DNA of 14,520 nt, from positions 1-14,520 of the forward strand of contig JAGCLX010000051.1 of assembly GCA_017646785.1 (NCBI GenBank), in the 5' to 3' direction. The position numbers were made by a program, and so were the translations under genes. The notes below the pieces were generated by a model, which was not told where the DNA came from, ran no database searches, and saw only the letters and a list, made by a program, of their open reading frames with translations. This DNA comes from Alistipes sp. (GTDB lineage: Bacteria > Bacteroidota > Bacteroidia > Bacteroidales > Rikenellaceae). Positions 1 through 8,145 of this stretch are shown here, in pieces; the first letter of the stretch is position 1, and each line of letters starts with the position of its first letter.

Positions 1-381
1 AAGATTTTGCAGGCTGGTGGTTTCATCTCTGTACGCACTAACTCTGTACCCGATGGTAACGCTATTCCTATTCCTAAGGCAGATGCTGACGAGTCTATGG
101 ACGCTGCAGCATGCGTAGGTTGTGGTGCTTGTGCTGCAACATGTAAGAACGGTTCTGCAATGTTGTTCGTTGCTGCTCGCGTATCATCACTCGCTAAGTT
201 GCCTCAGGGTAAGGTAGAGGGTGCACGTCGCGCTAAAGCGATGGTTGCTAAGATGGATGAGCTCGGCTTCGGTAACTGTACTAACACTGGTGCATGCCAG
301 GCACAGTGTCCTAAGTCAATCTCTATCGCTCACATCGCTCGCCTCAACCGCGAGTTCTTGGCAGCGAAGCTTAAGGACTAA
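1..381 (+). CDS. sdhB: Succinate dehydrogenase / fumarate reductase iron-sulfur subunit, C-terminal part (5' truncated)
   Basis: The reading frame is open from base 1 and ends in tandem TAA stops (379-384), so the window begins inside the gene; 126 C-terminal residues are present out of roughly 250 usual for the family. The fragment holds the C-terminal ferredoxin-like domain: a [11 protein letters not shown] motif (C-x2-C-x2-C-x3-C, 4Fe-4S ligands) and, about 60 residues later, [12 protein letters not shown] (C-x5-C-x3-CP), which supplies the 3Fe-4S ligands and the last 4Fe-4S cysteine. This two-cluster layout is that of SdhB/FrdB. The protein passes electrons between the flavoprotein subunit and the membrane quinone site; in anaerobic Bacteroidales the complex normally works as a quinol:fumarate reductase. 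The N-terminal 2Fe-2S domain and the expected upstream sdhC/sdhA genes lie outside the window. Direction (SdhB or FrdB) cannot be told from this part. Confidence 0.93.
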   Translation, partial: KILQAGGFISVRTNSVPDGNAIPIPKADADESMDAAACVGCGACAATCKNGSAMLFVAARVSSLAKLPQGKVEGARRAKAMVAKMDELGFGNCTNTGACQAQCPKSISIAHIARLNREFLAAKLKD

Positions 382-421
382 TAAGTTTCTGAGATAAGGG
401 CGCATCTGCGACCTGTCAATA

Positions 422-468
422 AAAGCCCCGAATGGATGGTACCTTGCGTACATTCCATTCGGGGCTTT
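422..468 (+). terminator. Rho-independent terminator after sdhB
   Basis: A perfect 15-bp stem (422-436 with 454-468) encloses a 17-nt loop 41 nt after the sdhB stop. The base of the stem is A-T pairs, so a short A run precedes it and TTT follows, which would let it act in both directions. It closes the sdh operon. Confidence 0.85.
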
Positions 469-523
469 CCCATATCAAGGCCATAGCTGCGGACACCCCT
501 AATAACACTAATTTTCCTAAACG

Positions 524-555
524 TTTGCACGTTACACAAAAAATTACTATCTTCG
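524..555 (+). promoter_or_regulatory. Bacteroidota-type promoter for the cysteine desulfidase-like gene
   Basis: TTTG at 524-527 (-33 element) is followed after exactly 20 nt by TATCTTCG at 548-555, one mismatch from the TAnnTTTG -7 element of the primary Bacteroidota sigma factor. Transcription would start near 561, giving a leader of about 40 nt before the ATG at 600. It lies just after the sdhB terminator, which fits a separate transcription unit. Confidence 0.6.
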
Positions 556-599
556 TGTGATAATTAGCCCTAAAAAAGAAAACTTAAAACACACACTAT

Positions 600-1907
600 A
601 TGAACTGCATCTTTACACCTGAGGAGCGTCGCGAGATTATCGCCCTCATGAACCGCGAAATTATTCCCGCAATTGGTTGTACTGAGCCCATCGCTGTGGC
701 GTTGTGCGTGGCTAAGGCTACCGAGACACTCGGCACACAGCCCGAGCATATCGAGGCTCGTCTAAGTGCTAACGTACTCAAGAATGCTATGGGTGTGGGT
801 ATCCCCGGCACAGGCATGACTGGCCTCCCCATTGCCATGGCTCTTGGTGCCTTGGTAGGTAAATCGGAGTATGAGCTCGAGGTGTTGAAGGATGCTAACG
901 AGGCTTCGGTAAAGGAGGGTTGCCGCCTTATCGACGAGAAGCGTATATCTGTAGACCTCAAGGAGGGTATCGAGGAGAAGCTATACATCGAGATTGAGGT
1001 TAAGGCTGGTGCAGACAAGGCTGTAGCCATCATTGCAGGTGGCCACACACGCTTCGTGTCTATCACTCGCAACGACGAGGTACTCCTCTCGGCAGAGGCT
1101 CCCGCAGCAAATGCTGGCGAGGCTCCCGCAGAGCAGAAGGACCCAGAGCTCACCTTGCGCCGCGTGTGGGACTTCGCCATGACAGCACCCCTCGAGGAGT
1201 TGGAGTTCATCTTAGAGGCTAAGCGCTTGAATATGAACGCTGCATACGAGTCGCTCAAGGGCGAGTATGGTCACGCTATTGGTAAGCTCATGCGCTCGGA
1301 GTCGGAGCGTAACATCATGGGTGACACACTCCACTGCCAGATTGTCGGCATGACAACTGCTGCATGTGACGCTCGTATGGCAGGTGCTATGATTCCCGTA
1401 ATGAGCAACTCGGGTAGCGGTAACCAGGGTCTTACATCTACTGTTCCCGTTGTTGTATACGCCGAGCAGACTGGTGCTAACCACGAGCAGATGGTGCGCT
1501 CGCTCATCTTGAGCCACCTCACCGTCATCTATATCAAGCAGAGCCTCGGTCGCCTCTCGGCGTTGTGTGGCTGTGTTGTTGCAGCAACTGGTTCATCATG
1601 CGGTATCACCTACTTGATGGGTGGAGGCTATGACGAGGTCACTAAGGCTGTGAAGAATATGATTGGTAACCTCGCAGGTATGATATGCGACGGTGCTAAG
1701 CCATCGTGCGCTATGAAGTGTGCTTCGGGTGTCTCTACAGCTGTTGTGTCGGCACTCATGGCGATGAATGGCCGTGTTATTAAGTCTGTTGAGGGTATCA
1801 TCGATGATGATGTAGACCGCTCTATCCGCAACCTTACAGATATTGGTCGCGACGGCATGACACAGACCGATGCTATGATCCTCAAGATTATGACATCGAA
1901 GAGCTAA
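600..1907 (+). CDS. L-cysteine desulfidase / serine dehydratase-like Fe-S enzyme (CyuA/YhaM, UPF0597 family)
   Basis: A 435-residue cytosolic protein with no signal peptide. Hallmarks are PAIGCTEP near the N-terminus (Cys27), SNSGSGNQG at 269-277, CGC with Cys323, and CDGAKPSCAMKC with Cys363 and Cys370. In the Methanocaldococcus L-cysteine desulfidase (from memory) the catalytic Cys25 and the cluster ligands Cys282, Cys322 and Cys329 have the same 40- and 7-residue spacing as 323/363/370 here, so a labile [4Fe-4S] cluster and catalytic Cys27 are expected. The family breaks L-cysteine into pyruvate, ammonia and sulfide, and some members act on serine; the substrate here is inferred from the family. 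The ATG at 600 is the first in frame after a promoter-like signal. The gene stands alone between two terminators, with no cysteine transporter (CyuP) or regulator beside it. Confidence 0.88.
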   Translation: MNCIFTPEERREIIALMNREIIPAIGCTEPIAVALCVAKATETLGTQPEHIEARLSANVLKNAMGVGIPGTGMTGLPIAMALGALVGKSEYELEVLKDANEASVKEGCRLIDEKRISVDLKEGIEEKLYIEIEVKAGADKAVAIIAGGHTRFVSITRNDEVLLSAEAPAANAGEAPAEQKDPELTLRRVWDFAMTAPLEELEFILEAKRLNMNAAYESLKGEYGHAIGKLMRSESERNIMGDTLHCQIVGMTTAACDARMAGAMIPVMSNSGSGNQGLTSTVPVVVYAEQTGANHEQMVRSLILSHLTVIYIKQSLGRLSALCGCVVAATGSSCGITYLMGGGYDEVTKAVKNMIGNLAGMICDGAKPSCAMKCASGVSTAVVSALMAMNGRVIKSVEGIIDDDVDRSIRNLTDIGRDGMTQTDAMILKIMTSKS

Positions 1908-1925
1908 TCTATCGTTAGCGCATAC

Positions 1926-1968
1926 AAACACACAGGGCTGATTAAATTATAATCAGCCCTGTGTGTTT
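1926..1968 (+). terminator. Strong terminator after the desulfidase-like gene
   Basis: A perfect 19-bp stem (1926-1944 with 1950-1968) with a 5-nt loop AATTA starts 19 nt after the stop codon. The stem core is GGGCTGATTA with A-rich 5' and T-rich 3' ends (TTTT at 1966-1969), so it could work in either direction. Confidence 0.9.
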
Positions 1969-2004
1969 TATAATATAGTGAGTTTAAGTAATTTAGGGAA
2001 ATTA

Positions 2005-2191
2005 ATGACATTAAGGATATCATTCTGAACGCAGTGAACGCTGCGATTAAGCCATGAGCAGAACAAGCTTGCTTGTTATGCCATGGCGGAGCAGGGTAGA
2101 GGAACTCAAGAATCTCCTAAAAGCCGACCATAGACTACATTGATAGCGAATAGCCTGCGAGGAGATGTTTCGCTTACGCTCAACATGACAT
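2005..2191. repeat. MITE/REP-like intergenic repeat element (imperfect inverted repeat)
   Basis: The ends are imperfect inverted repeats: 2017-2040 against the reverse complement of 2168-2191 agree at 12 of the first 17 positions (ATCATTCTGAACG against GTCATGTTGAGCG). A second arm pair is ATCTCC (2112-2117) with GGAGAT (2161-2166). Inside is an interrupted hairpin: GCCATG 2051-2056 with CATGGC 2082-2087, and AACAAGC 2062-2068 with GCTTGTT 2071-2077. ATGACAT occurs directly repeated at both edges (2005-2011 and 2185-2191). The pattern resembles short repeats seen between genes in many Bacteroidota genomes, of the form CATTCTGAGCG...GAATCTC. No open reading frame of note runs through it. Copy number elsewhere in the genome cannot be seen here. 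Confidence 0.55.
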
Positions 2192-2196
2192 GGCTG

Positions 2197-2246
2197 ATTA
2201 TCAATATTTTACTAATTGCTAATTACTCATTACTAATTATCAATTA
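2197..2246. repeat. AT-rich short direct repeats downstream of mutS
   Basis: ATTATCAAT occurs at 2197-2205 and 2236-2244, and TACTAATT at 2210-2217 and 2231-2238, in a 50-nt AT-rich stretch just before the mutS stop codon. The function is unknown; it adjoins the 2005-2191 element and may be part of the same repeat family. No clear mutS terminator hairpin is visible here. Confidence 0.45.
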
Positions 2247-2252
2247 AGACCA

Positions 2253-4952
2253 CTACAGTCCTGTTATACGCTTTATCTCATTAAGTTTATTCAACGCCTC
2301 GAGTGGAGTGAGCGAGTTGATATCCAAGCCCTTAATCTGATCTCTAATAGCGACAAGAACGGGGTCGTCGAGTTGGAACATAGAGAGTTGGATATTATCC
2401 TTAGTCTCTATAGCCGAGGTAGCAACAGCGCGCTTCCTGCCACGCTCCTTAATTGCACCACTGGGGACAATCTCACCCGAGCCATATACCTTCTCAAGAT
2501 TTGCGAGTATCGCCTCGGCACGCGAAACAATAGAGCGAGGCATACCCGCCATGCGTGCTACGTGGATACCAAAAGAGTGTTCCGTGCCACCACGCACAAG
2601 TTTACGCAGAAAGACGATGTTGTTATCCACCTCCTTAACCGTAACGTGATAGTTCTTCACGCGGGGTAGCATATTCTCAATCTCGTTGAGTTCGTGGTAG
2701 TGTGTAGCAAAGAGTGTCTTCGCTGCACCAAGTCCATTATTATGGAGGTACTCAACCATAGCCCATGCGATAGAGATACCATCATAGGTGCTTGTGCCAC
2801 GACCAATCTCATCAAGTAGAACAAGTGAGCGAGGTGATATGTTGTTGAGGATGCTTGCCGACTCCAACATCTCAACCATAAAGGTAGACTCACCCTCGGC
2901 AAGGTTATCCGATGCACCCACGCGCGTGAATATCTTATCCACAACACCTATGCGCGCCGCCTTAGCAGGAACAAACGAACCCATCTGTGCCATAAGCACA
3001 ATGAGCGCCGTCTGGCGAAGCAATGCCGACTTACCCGACATATTGGGACCGGTGATTACGATAATCTGCTGATCGGAGGTATCAAGGCGCACGCTGTTGG
3101 GCACATACTCCTCTCCAATGGCCATCAGTGTTTCAATAACGGGATGACGTCCATCAGTAATGTCGATAACATCCGAATCATCTACCACAGGGCGCACATA
3201 GCGACGCTCCGTAGCTATGCGTGCCAACGACTGTAAGCAGTCGGTATAGGCAACCGCCTGAGCATTACGCTGCAAGGGCACAATATACTGTGATATAAAG
3301 GCGACAAGCTGAGCATATATTTGCATCTCTATCTGGATGATGCGCTCCTCAGCACCCAATATCTTCTGCTCATACTCCTTAAGCTCCTCGGTTATGTAAC
3401 GCTCCGCATCGGTGAGTGTCTGCTTACGTATCCACGACTCAGGTACTTTATCCTTGTGAGTATTACGCACCTCAATGTAGTAGCCAAAGACGTTGTTGTA
3501 TGCCACCTTAAGCGAGGGAATACCCGTGAGTTCGCTCTCGCGCTCCTGCAACGAGCGTAGGTAGTCCTTGCCATGCAGTGCTATGCGGCGAAGCTCATCA
3601 AGCTCTGGTGAGATGCCCGAGGCTATGATGCCACCCTTCTGTATCTGATTAGTTTCGGGATCGGGATATATGTCGCTCTCAAGACGTTTAACAACCGCCT
3701 GCATGGTGTCAAGGCGCTCGGCAAGAGCAAGCAATGCCTCATTATCCGTAGACTCCATCATCGCCTTGACCATCTCCACTGCGCGCAACGAGTGTTTCAA
3801 CTGGATAAGCTCGCGGGGTGTGATGCGCTCCGTAGCTATGCGTGAAGCCATACGCTCGAGGTCACCAATAAGCGCTATCTGCTCACGCATCGAATGGGCA
3901 AAATCGGCATCCTTAACGAAGTGCTCGACAACATCCTGGCGCTGTGCAATCTTCTTGGTATCCATCAATGGCATTGCCACCCAGCGCTTCAGCTGTCGGC
4001 CACCCATGGGTGTTAGCGTGCGGTCGATGGTATCGACAAAGCTACAACGTGCTACCGAACTATTTGAGTTAAAGAGCTCGAGGTTGCGAATAGTGAAGCG
4101 GTCAATCCATACCGAGTCACCACGCTCGATGCGCGAGATGGATGATATGTGTGCTGTCTGCTTATGCTCGGTGAACTCCAAGTAGTAGAGTATCGCTCCT
4201 GCTGCCGAGATACCCGCGCTCATAGACTCTATACCGAAACCCTTGAGTGACTGAACGCCAAGCTGCTTGGTGAGTTTATCGCGGTTTACACTCTCGGAGA
4301 AGACCCACTCATCGAGGCGATAGGTATAGTGCTTCGAGCCAAAGGCGTCGTTAAATCGCTCCTCCATACCACGCTGAAAGACTATCTCGCGGGGTTGCAA
4401 GTTAGATATAAGTTTATCAACGTATGTATCGTCACCTTCGGCAACGTAGAACTCACCTGTCGAGAGGTCAAGAAAGGCTATACCCGTAGTTGTCTTTGAG
4501 AAGTAGACCGAAGCAAGGAAGGTGTTTTCCTTACCAGCAACCAGGTTTTCACCCATAACAATACCAGGGGTAACCATCTCCACCACGCCACGCTTGACAA
4601 GGCCCTTGACCATTTTGGGGTCCTCGAGCTGCTCGCATATAGCCACGCGCTCACCCGCCCTCACGAGCTTGGGCATGTAGTTGTCCAAGGCGTGGTACGG
4701 GAAACCAGCCAACTCGACATACGACGCAGCACCATTAGCACGACGTGTGAGCGTGATACCCAATATACCACTCGCCTTAATGGCATCTTCACCGAATGTC
4801 TCGTAGAAGTCACCTACGCGAAATAGTAGTATCGCATCGGGGTGTATAGCCTTGATTTGGTAGTACTGCTTCATCAGCGGGGTCTCGACATACTTCTTCT
4901 CCTTGGGTGCCTTAGCCTCCGCAGTGTCACTATTTTTCTTTGGTCTACTCAT
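2253..4952 (-). CDS. mutS: DNA mismatch repair protein MutS
   Basis: An 899-residue protein from the ATG at 4952, slightly long for MutS because of a charged, lysine-rich N-terminal tail of about 20 residues. The mismatch-recognition motif GDFYETF gives the Phe49-x-Glu51 wedge that stacks on the mispaired base. The connector, core/lever and clamp domains follow, then the ABC-type ATPase: Walker A GPNMSGKS at 635-642, Walker B with Asp714-Glu715 (LVLLDEIGRGTSTYDG), and the ATHYHEL switch near 749-755. QLSMF at 855-859 looks like a beta-clamp-binding motif, and a helical C-terminal dimerisation segment follows. MutS binds mismatches and recruits MutL. An in-frame extension to 5030 is open but would put the -7 promoter element (4980-4987) inside the coding region, so the ATG at 4952 is preferred. 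The gene is divergent from deoD. Confidence 0.97.
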   Translation of the reverse strand: MSRPKKNSDTAEAKAPKEKKYVETPLMKQYYQIKAIHPDAILLFRVGDFYETFGEDAIKASGILGITLTRRANGAASYVELAGFPYHALDNYMPKLVRAGERVAICEQLEDPKMVKGLVKRGVVEMVTPGIVMGENLVAGKENTFLASVYFSKTTTGIAFLDLSTGEFYVAEGDDTYVDKLISNLQPREIVFQRGMEERFNDAFGSKHYTYRLDEWVFSESVNRDKLTKQLGVQSLKGFGIESMSAGISAAGAILYYLEFTEHKQTAHISSISRIERGDSVWIDRFTIRNLELFNSNSSVARCSFVDTIDRTLTPMGGRQLKRWVAMPLMDTKKIAQRQDVVEHFVKDADFAHSMREQIALIGDLERMASRIATERITPRELIQLKHSLRAVEMVKAMMESTDNEALLALAERLDTMQAVVKRLESDIYPDPETNQIQKGGIIASGISPELDELRRIALHGKDYLRSLQERESELTGIPSLKVAYNNVFGYYIEVRNTHKDKVPESWIRKQTLTDAERYITEELKEYEQKILGAEERIIQIEMQIYAQLVAFISQYIVPLQRNAQAVAYTDCLQSLARIATERRYVRPVVDDSDVIDITDGRHPVIETLMAIGEEYVPNSVRLDTSDQQIIVITGPNMSGKSALLRQTALIVLMAQMGSFVPAKAARIGVVDKIFTRVGASDNLAEGESTFMVEMLESASILNNISPRSLVLLDEIGRGTSTYDGISIAWAMVEYLHNNGLGAAKTLFATHYHELNEIENMLPRVKNYHVTVKEVDNNIVFLRKLVRGGTEHSFGIHVARMAGMPRSIVSRAEAILANLEKVYGSGEIVPSGAIKERGRKRAVATSAIETKDNIQLSMFQLDDPVLVAIRDQIKGLDINSLTPLEALNKLNEIKRITGL

Positions 4953-4963
4953 TGTATTTGTAG

Positions 4964-4987
4964 CATGTATATATTCATGCAAAGGTA
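4964..4987 (-). promoter_or_regulatory. mutS promoter -7 element with adjoining palindrome
   Basis: On the minus strand TACCTTTG (4987-4980) matches TAnnTTTG exactly; no good TTTG is seen 19-21 nt upstream. Directly downstream is a near-perfect palindrome, CATGTATATATTCATG (4964-4979), with one mismatched pair per arm. It covers the expected transcription start and leader and could be an operator or a chance AT-rich palindrome. The leader to the ATG at 4952 would be about 20 nt. Confidence 0.5.
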
Positions 4988-5035
4988 GTAAAAAAAATGA
5001 TATATATCTCGACATAACGTTTTTTTGCAACTATC

Positions 5036-5067
5036 TTTGGCGTTTAGCAAGATTAGTATTAACTTTG
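5036..5067 (+). promoter_or_regulatory. Bacteroidota-type promoter for deoD
   Basis: TTTG at 5036-5039 and TAACTTTG at 5060-5067 are separated by exactly 20 nt, a full match to the Bacteroidota -33/-7 consensus. The start site would be near 5073, giving a leader of about 39 nt to the ATG at 5112. Confidence 0.8.
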
Positions 5068-5111
5068 TAAGGATATAACCAAGAATATAAAAACAATAAA
5101 ACTACAATACT

Positions 5112-5825
5112 ATGGCAGGAAAAGTTCCAACTCCACACATCGGAGCACAGTATGGCGAAATCGCCGATAGAGTAATCATGGCGGGCGACCCCCTTCGCGC
5201 AAAGTTCATGGCAGAGAACTTCTTGGAGAATCCTGTGCAGTACAATAGCGTGCGTGGCATGCTCGGATACACAGGCACATACAAGGGCAAGCGCGTATCG
5301 GTTCAGGGCCACGGCATGGGTATTCCCTCAATCGGCATCTACACCTACGAGCTATTCAACTTCTACGACGTGAAACGCATCATTCGTTGCGGCTCGGCAG
5401 GTGCCTATGACCCCAACCTCAAGCTCGGTGACGTAGTTTTCGCTATGGGTTCATGCACCGACTCTAACTACGGCGCACAGTTCAACCTTCCTGGCACATT
5501 CGCACCCATCGCAGACTTCGAGCTTTTGCGCGCTGCGGCAGCTAAGGCCGAGGAGCTTGGCATCGACTACAAGGTTGGTAACGTTATGGCCAGCGATGTA
5601 TTCTATGGCGACGACGCAGATAACTGGAAGCAGTGGCAGAAGATGGGCGTATTGGCAGTGGAGATGGAGGCTACAGCCCTCTACATGAATGCTGCACGCG
5701 CAGGCAAGAGTGCACTCTGCATCTGCACAATCTCCGACTCGTTGGTACACGGCACTGCATGCTCTGCCGAGGAGCGTCAGACATCGTTCACAAACATGAT
5801 GGAGATAGCGTTTAACATCATCTAA
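5112..5825 (+). CDS. deoD: Purine nucleoside phosphorylase, DeoD type
   Basis: A 237-residue cytosolic protein of the usual length for hexameric DeoD. It can be aligned by eye along its whole length to Escherichia coli DeoD with a short N-terminal extension: TPHI (His9), GDPLRAK with phosphate-binding Gly25 and Arg29, NSVRGMLG with Arg48, [17 protein letters not shown] with Arg92, the base/ribose-binding VEMEA (Glu184, Met185, Glu186), the catalytic Asp209 in TISDS, and AEERQTSF with Arg222. The enzyme splits purine (deoxy)ribonucleosides with phosphate into free base and (deoxy)ribose-1-phosphate in purine salvage. It has its own promoter and is followed after 6 nt by a terminator-like hairpin, so it may be mainly monocistronic, with some read-through into the aldehyde dehydrogenase gene. 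Confidence 0.96.
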   Translation: MAGKVPTPHIGAQYGEIADRVIMAGDPLRAKFMAENFLENPVQYNSVRGMLGYTGTYKGKRVSVQGHGMGIPSIGIYTYELFNFYDVKRIIRCGSAGAYDPNLKLGDVVFAMGSCTDSNYGAQFNLPGTFAPIADFELLRAAAAKAEELGIDYKVGNVMASDVFYGDDADNWKQWQKMGVLAVEMEATALYMNAARAGKSALCICTISDSLVHGTACSAEERQTSFTNMMEIAFNII

Positions 5826-5831
5826 AACTTC

Positions 5832-5855
5832 AAGGGGCGCGAGCCCCTTTATTTT
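5832..5855 (+). terminator. GNRA-loop terminator between deoD and the aldehyde dehydrogenase gene
   Basis: AAGGGGC (5832-5838), loop GCGA (a GNRA tetraloop), GCCCCTT (5843-5849), then a T-rich run to 5855. This is a compact intrinsic terminator. It ends only 7 nt before the next ATG at 5863, where no promoter signal is visible, so it may be partial and set the ratio of the two genes. Confidence 0.8.
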
Positions 5856-5862
5856 TATACCT

Positions 5863-7233
5863 ATGTCACAGATTGAGCGCATACCCGAGATTGTAGCTAC
5901 ACAACGAGCCTACTTCCGTAGCCATGCTACCCTACCCATAGGCTTTCGCACGACCATGCTACGAAGGCTACGCGAGGCCATCATCAAGCATGAAAAGAGC
6001 CTCACCGAGGCTCTGTATGTCGACCTGCACAAAAGCTACGAGGAGGCATACCTTACGGAGATAAGCATCGTGCTTGGCGAGATAGACAACTTCCTAAAGA
6101 ACCTACCTCGCTGGGCAGCACCATCAAAGAAAAAGACACCACTCAAGCTAAAGCCATCTAAGAGCTCAATCATTACCGAGCCACTTGGTGTATCGCTAAT
6201 TATAGCTCCGTGGAACTACCCAGTGCAGCTGCTTCTAAATCCACTCGTGGGTGCTATAGCTGCGGGCTGCACCGCCATTTTGAAACCCTCTCCATATGTT
6301 CCCAATGTGTCGATGGCGATAGAGCGACTGATAAATGAGTGCTTTAGCGAGGAGTATGTGGCCATAGTGCAGGGACATCGCGACGTGAACAGCGCACTGT
6401 TTAAGGAACGCTACGACATAATCTTCTTCACCGGCTCACCCGACCTCGGTCGCGTGGTGATGCGTGCAGCAGCCGAAAACCTAACACCCGTAGTTCTGGA
6501 GCTGGGAGGCAAGAGCCCCGTGGTGGTGGACAAGAGCACCGACATTGAGGTTGCTGCAAAGCGCCTCGCATGGGGTAAGACACTCAACGCGGGTCAGACA
6601 TGTATCGCCCCAGACTATCTACTTATCCACCACTCTGTTAAGGAGCAGTTCATCGAGGCATTCAAGCGCGCCGTTGTGGAGCTACATGGCGAGGATGCAC
6701 AACAGAGCAAGCACTACGTGCGCATGGTGTCAGCAAAGGCATTTGAGCGTGTGAGTAGCTATCTCAAAGATGGTGTAGTGCGCCATGGTGGCAGGGCCGA
6801 TGCTACGGATAGGTATATTGAGCCAACGCTGCTCGACAATGTGTCGGTGGATAGCACCGTGATGCGCGAAGAGATATTTGGTCCCGTGCTTCCCATCATA
6901 GAGATAGAGAGCATGGAGCAAGCTGTAGAGTTTATAAACAATAGGGAGAAGCCACTGGCACTATATGTATTTGCGAATGAGGAGTCTGCCAAGCATGTTA
7001 TATCACACACATCATCGGGAGGCGCTTGCATCAATGATGTCATCATGCACATAGCCAACGAGCACATGCCCTTTGGAGGTGTGGGTAACTCGGGCATGGG
7101 TCGCTACCACGGTCGCGACTCGCTATACGCCTTTTCGCATCGCCGCGCTGTGCTCAACACCCCGACGTGGATAGATATGCCATTTAGATATATGCCCTAC
7201 AAGTGGTTCGAGCGCATCAAGAGGCTACTTTAG
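5863..7233 (+). CDS. NAD(P)-dependent aldehyde dehydrogenase, ALDH3-like
   Basis: A 456-residue protein without signal peptide; the short length is typical of the class 3/fatty-aldehyde branch. Conserved elements in order: PWNYP with Asn118 (oxyanion hole), KPSPYVP, FFTGSPDLG (cofactor loop, about 188-196), the general base Glu213 in LELGGKSP, the nucleophile Cys247 in NAGQTCIAPDY, EEIFGPVLP at 336-344, and PFGGVGNSGMGRYHG near 403-417. It oxidises aldehydes to acids with NAD(P)+. The C-terminus (FRYMPYKWFERIKRLL) is basic and aromatic, as in membrane-associated ALDH3 members, but is not a clear transmembrane helix. The substrate is unknown; the deoD neighbour might suggest aldehydes from deoxyribose breakdown, but that is weak because no deoC is present. 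Its stop is 2 nt from the stop of the convergent regulator gene. Confidence 0.92.
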   Translation: MSQIERIPEIVATQRAYFRSHATLPIGFRTTMLRRLREAIIKHEKSLTEALYVDLHKSYEEAYLTEISIVLGEIDNFLKNLPRWAAPSKKKTPLKLKPSKSSIITEPLGVSLIIAPWNYPVQLLLNPLVGAIAAGCTAILKPSPYVPNVSMAIERLINECFSEEYVAIVQGHRDVNSALFKERYDIIFFTGSPDLGRVVMRAAAENLTPVVLELGGKSPVVVDKSTDIEVAAKRLAWGKTLNAGQTCIAPDYLLIHHSVKEQFIEAFKRAVVELHGEDAQQSKHYVRMVSAKAFERVSSYLKDGVVRHGGRADATDRYIEPTLLDNVSVDSTVMREEIFGPVLPIIEIESMEQAVEFINNREKPLALYVFANEESAKHVISHTSSGGACINDVIMHIANEHMPFGGVGNSGMGRYHGRDSLYAFSHRRAVLNTPTWIDMPFRYMPYKWFERIKRLL

Positions 7234-7235
7234 CG

Positions 7236-8141
7236 CTAAGTGCGTGATGTATACTGATATATGAGATTGTCGACGTAGGCCTTAAACTCGGGGCTATCGA
7301 CAATCTCTATGTCGTCTAAGAGGCCCATCACAAAGCGACCGACACCCTTATAACTACACACCTGAGTATCAAGCAACCACGCTCCGTCATCCAAGGGTTT
7401 AATGTCGCGCTCTGCCAATGGATACTCCTCCAAAAGCAGGTTGCGAGCCAACATGCCTAACTTCAAGCGCACCCTATACTGCTCAAATCCCGTGATGCGG
7501 AAGACATCGATATACCCATGCTCATGGCACTCGGCATGTTGCCACTCGCTGTCTAATATCTCCACCGAACCTATACGCGCCACCTTGAAGAGCTTATTCA
7601 TTGTGCTCTCGGGCTCGTAGCACCACACCTGCACATAGTTCGTAGTGAAGCCAAAGGGCTCGACCACCCTACTGCTCGCCACACCGGCGTGCGACGAAGC
7701 ATAATCCTGAAGCACCACCTGGCGGCGACCAGAAATAGCCTCCTGCAAGCGGTTTACATTCTGTGCGTTACGTCCCTTAACGATACTCGAGGCCATAGAT
7801 GTGCAGTTATACACCGTCGTTAACTTGCGGCGCAAATTCTGCTTTAGCGTATTGTTGTTATCAAGACCCTCGATAAGCTGATTTACGATATGAGCCTCCT
7901 CATCGGTGAAGTGTACAAGTTGCGATATATCCTTGAAGTAGCGGCTCTCCTTGCCGAGTTTATAGACTCCACCCTCGAGCTTATGCACCACAAAACCCGC
8001 AGCCTTGAACGTATCGATGTATCTATATATGGAACGATACGACGTGTCGAGGCGCTCAGCGAGGTCCTCAACAGTGTAATTGACATTGCCCGTCATAAGC
8101 TTCATCAGCTTAAGCAGGCGCTCAACTTTGGGTTGCTCCAC
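7236..8141 (-). CDS. WYL-domain transcriptional regulator (HTH + WYL)
   Basis: A 301-residue protein starting with GTG at 8141. That start follows the upstream gene's stop codon by 4 nt, and an in-frame stop 15 nt upstream excludes a longer form; the next in-frame Met is residue 13, which would cut into the DNA-binding domain. Residues 5-60 form a winged helix-turn-helix of the HTH_11/DeoR-like type (YTVEDLAERLDTSYRSIYRYI, recognition helix near 33-43, wing around LEGGVYKLGK). The middle is helical, and residues 130-200 resemble a WYL domain: a beta strand with EPFGF then VQVWCYEPES where the canonical W-Y-L lies, then FKVARI. WYL domains sense ligands, in some cases nucleic acids or nucleotides. 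Tight coupling to the two FKBP-like lipoproteins suggests it regulates that operon or answers to the same signal; this is inference. Confidence 0.85.
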   Translation of the reverse strand: MEQPKVERLLKLMKLMTGNVNYTVEDLAERLDTSYRSIYRYIDTFKAAGFVVHKLEGGVYKLGKESRYFKDISQLVHFTDEEAHIVNQLIEGLDNNNTLKQNLRRKLTTVYNCTSMASSIVKGRNAQNVNRLQEAISGRRQVVLQDYASSHAGVASSRVVEPFGFTTNYVQVWCYEPESTMNKLFKVARIGSVEILDSEWQHAECHEHGYIDVFRITGFEQYRVRLKLGMLARNLLLEEYPLAERDIKPLDDGAWLLDTQVCSYKGVGRFVMGLLDDIEIVDSPEFKAYVDNLIYQYTSRT

Positions 8142-8145
8142 GATG

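Noticed and set aside
596..1258. A 220-residue open frame antisense to the desulfidase-like gene
   Set aside because: It lies fully inside a gene with conserved catalytic motifs, has Ser/Arg/Met-rich composition typical of antisense frames, and shows no motif or promoter.
3670..4185. A 171-residue plus-strand frame within mutS
   Set aside because: It is antisense to the MutS core domain, Ser/Arg-rich and low in recognisable structure; mutS explains the sequence.
4953..5030. A 26-codon N-terminal extension of mutS
   Set aside because: It would put an exact -7 promoter element and the palindrome into coding sequence, and its residues do not resemble a MutS N-terminus; the ATG at 4952 fits better.
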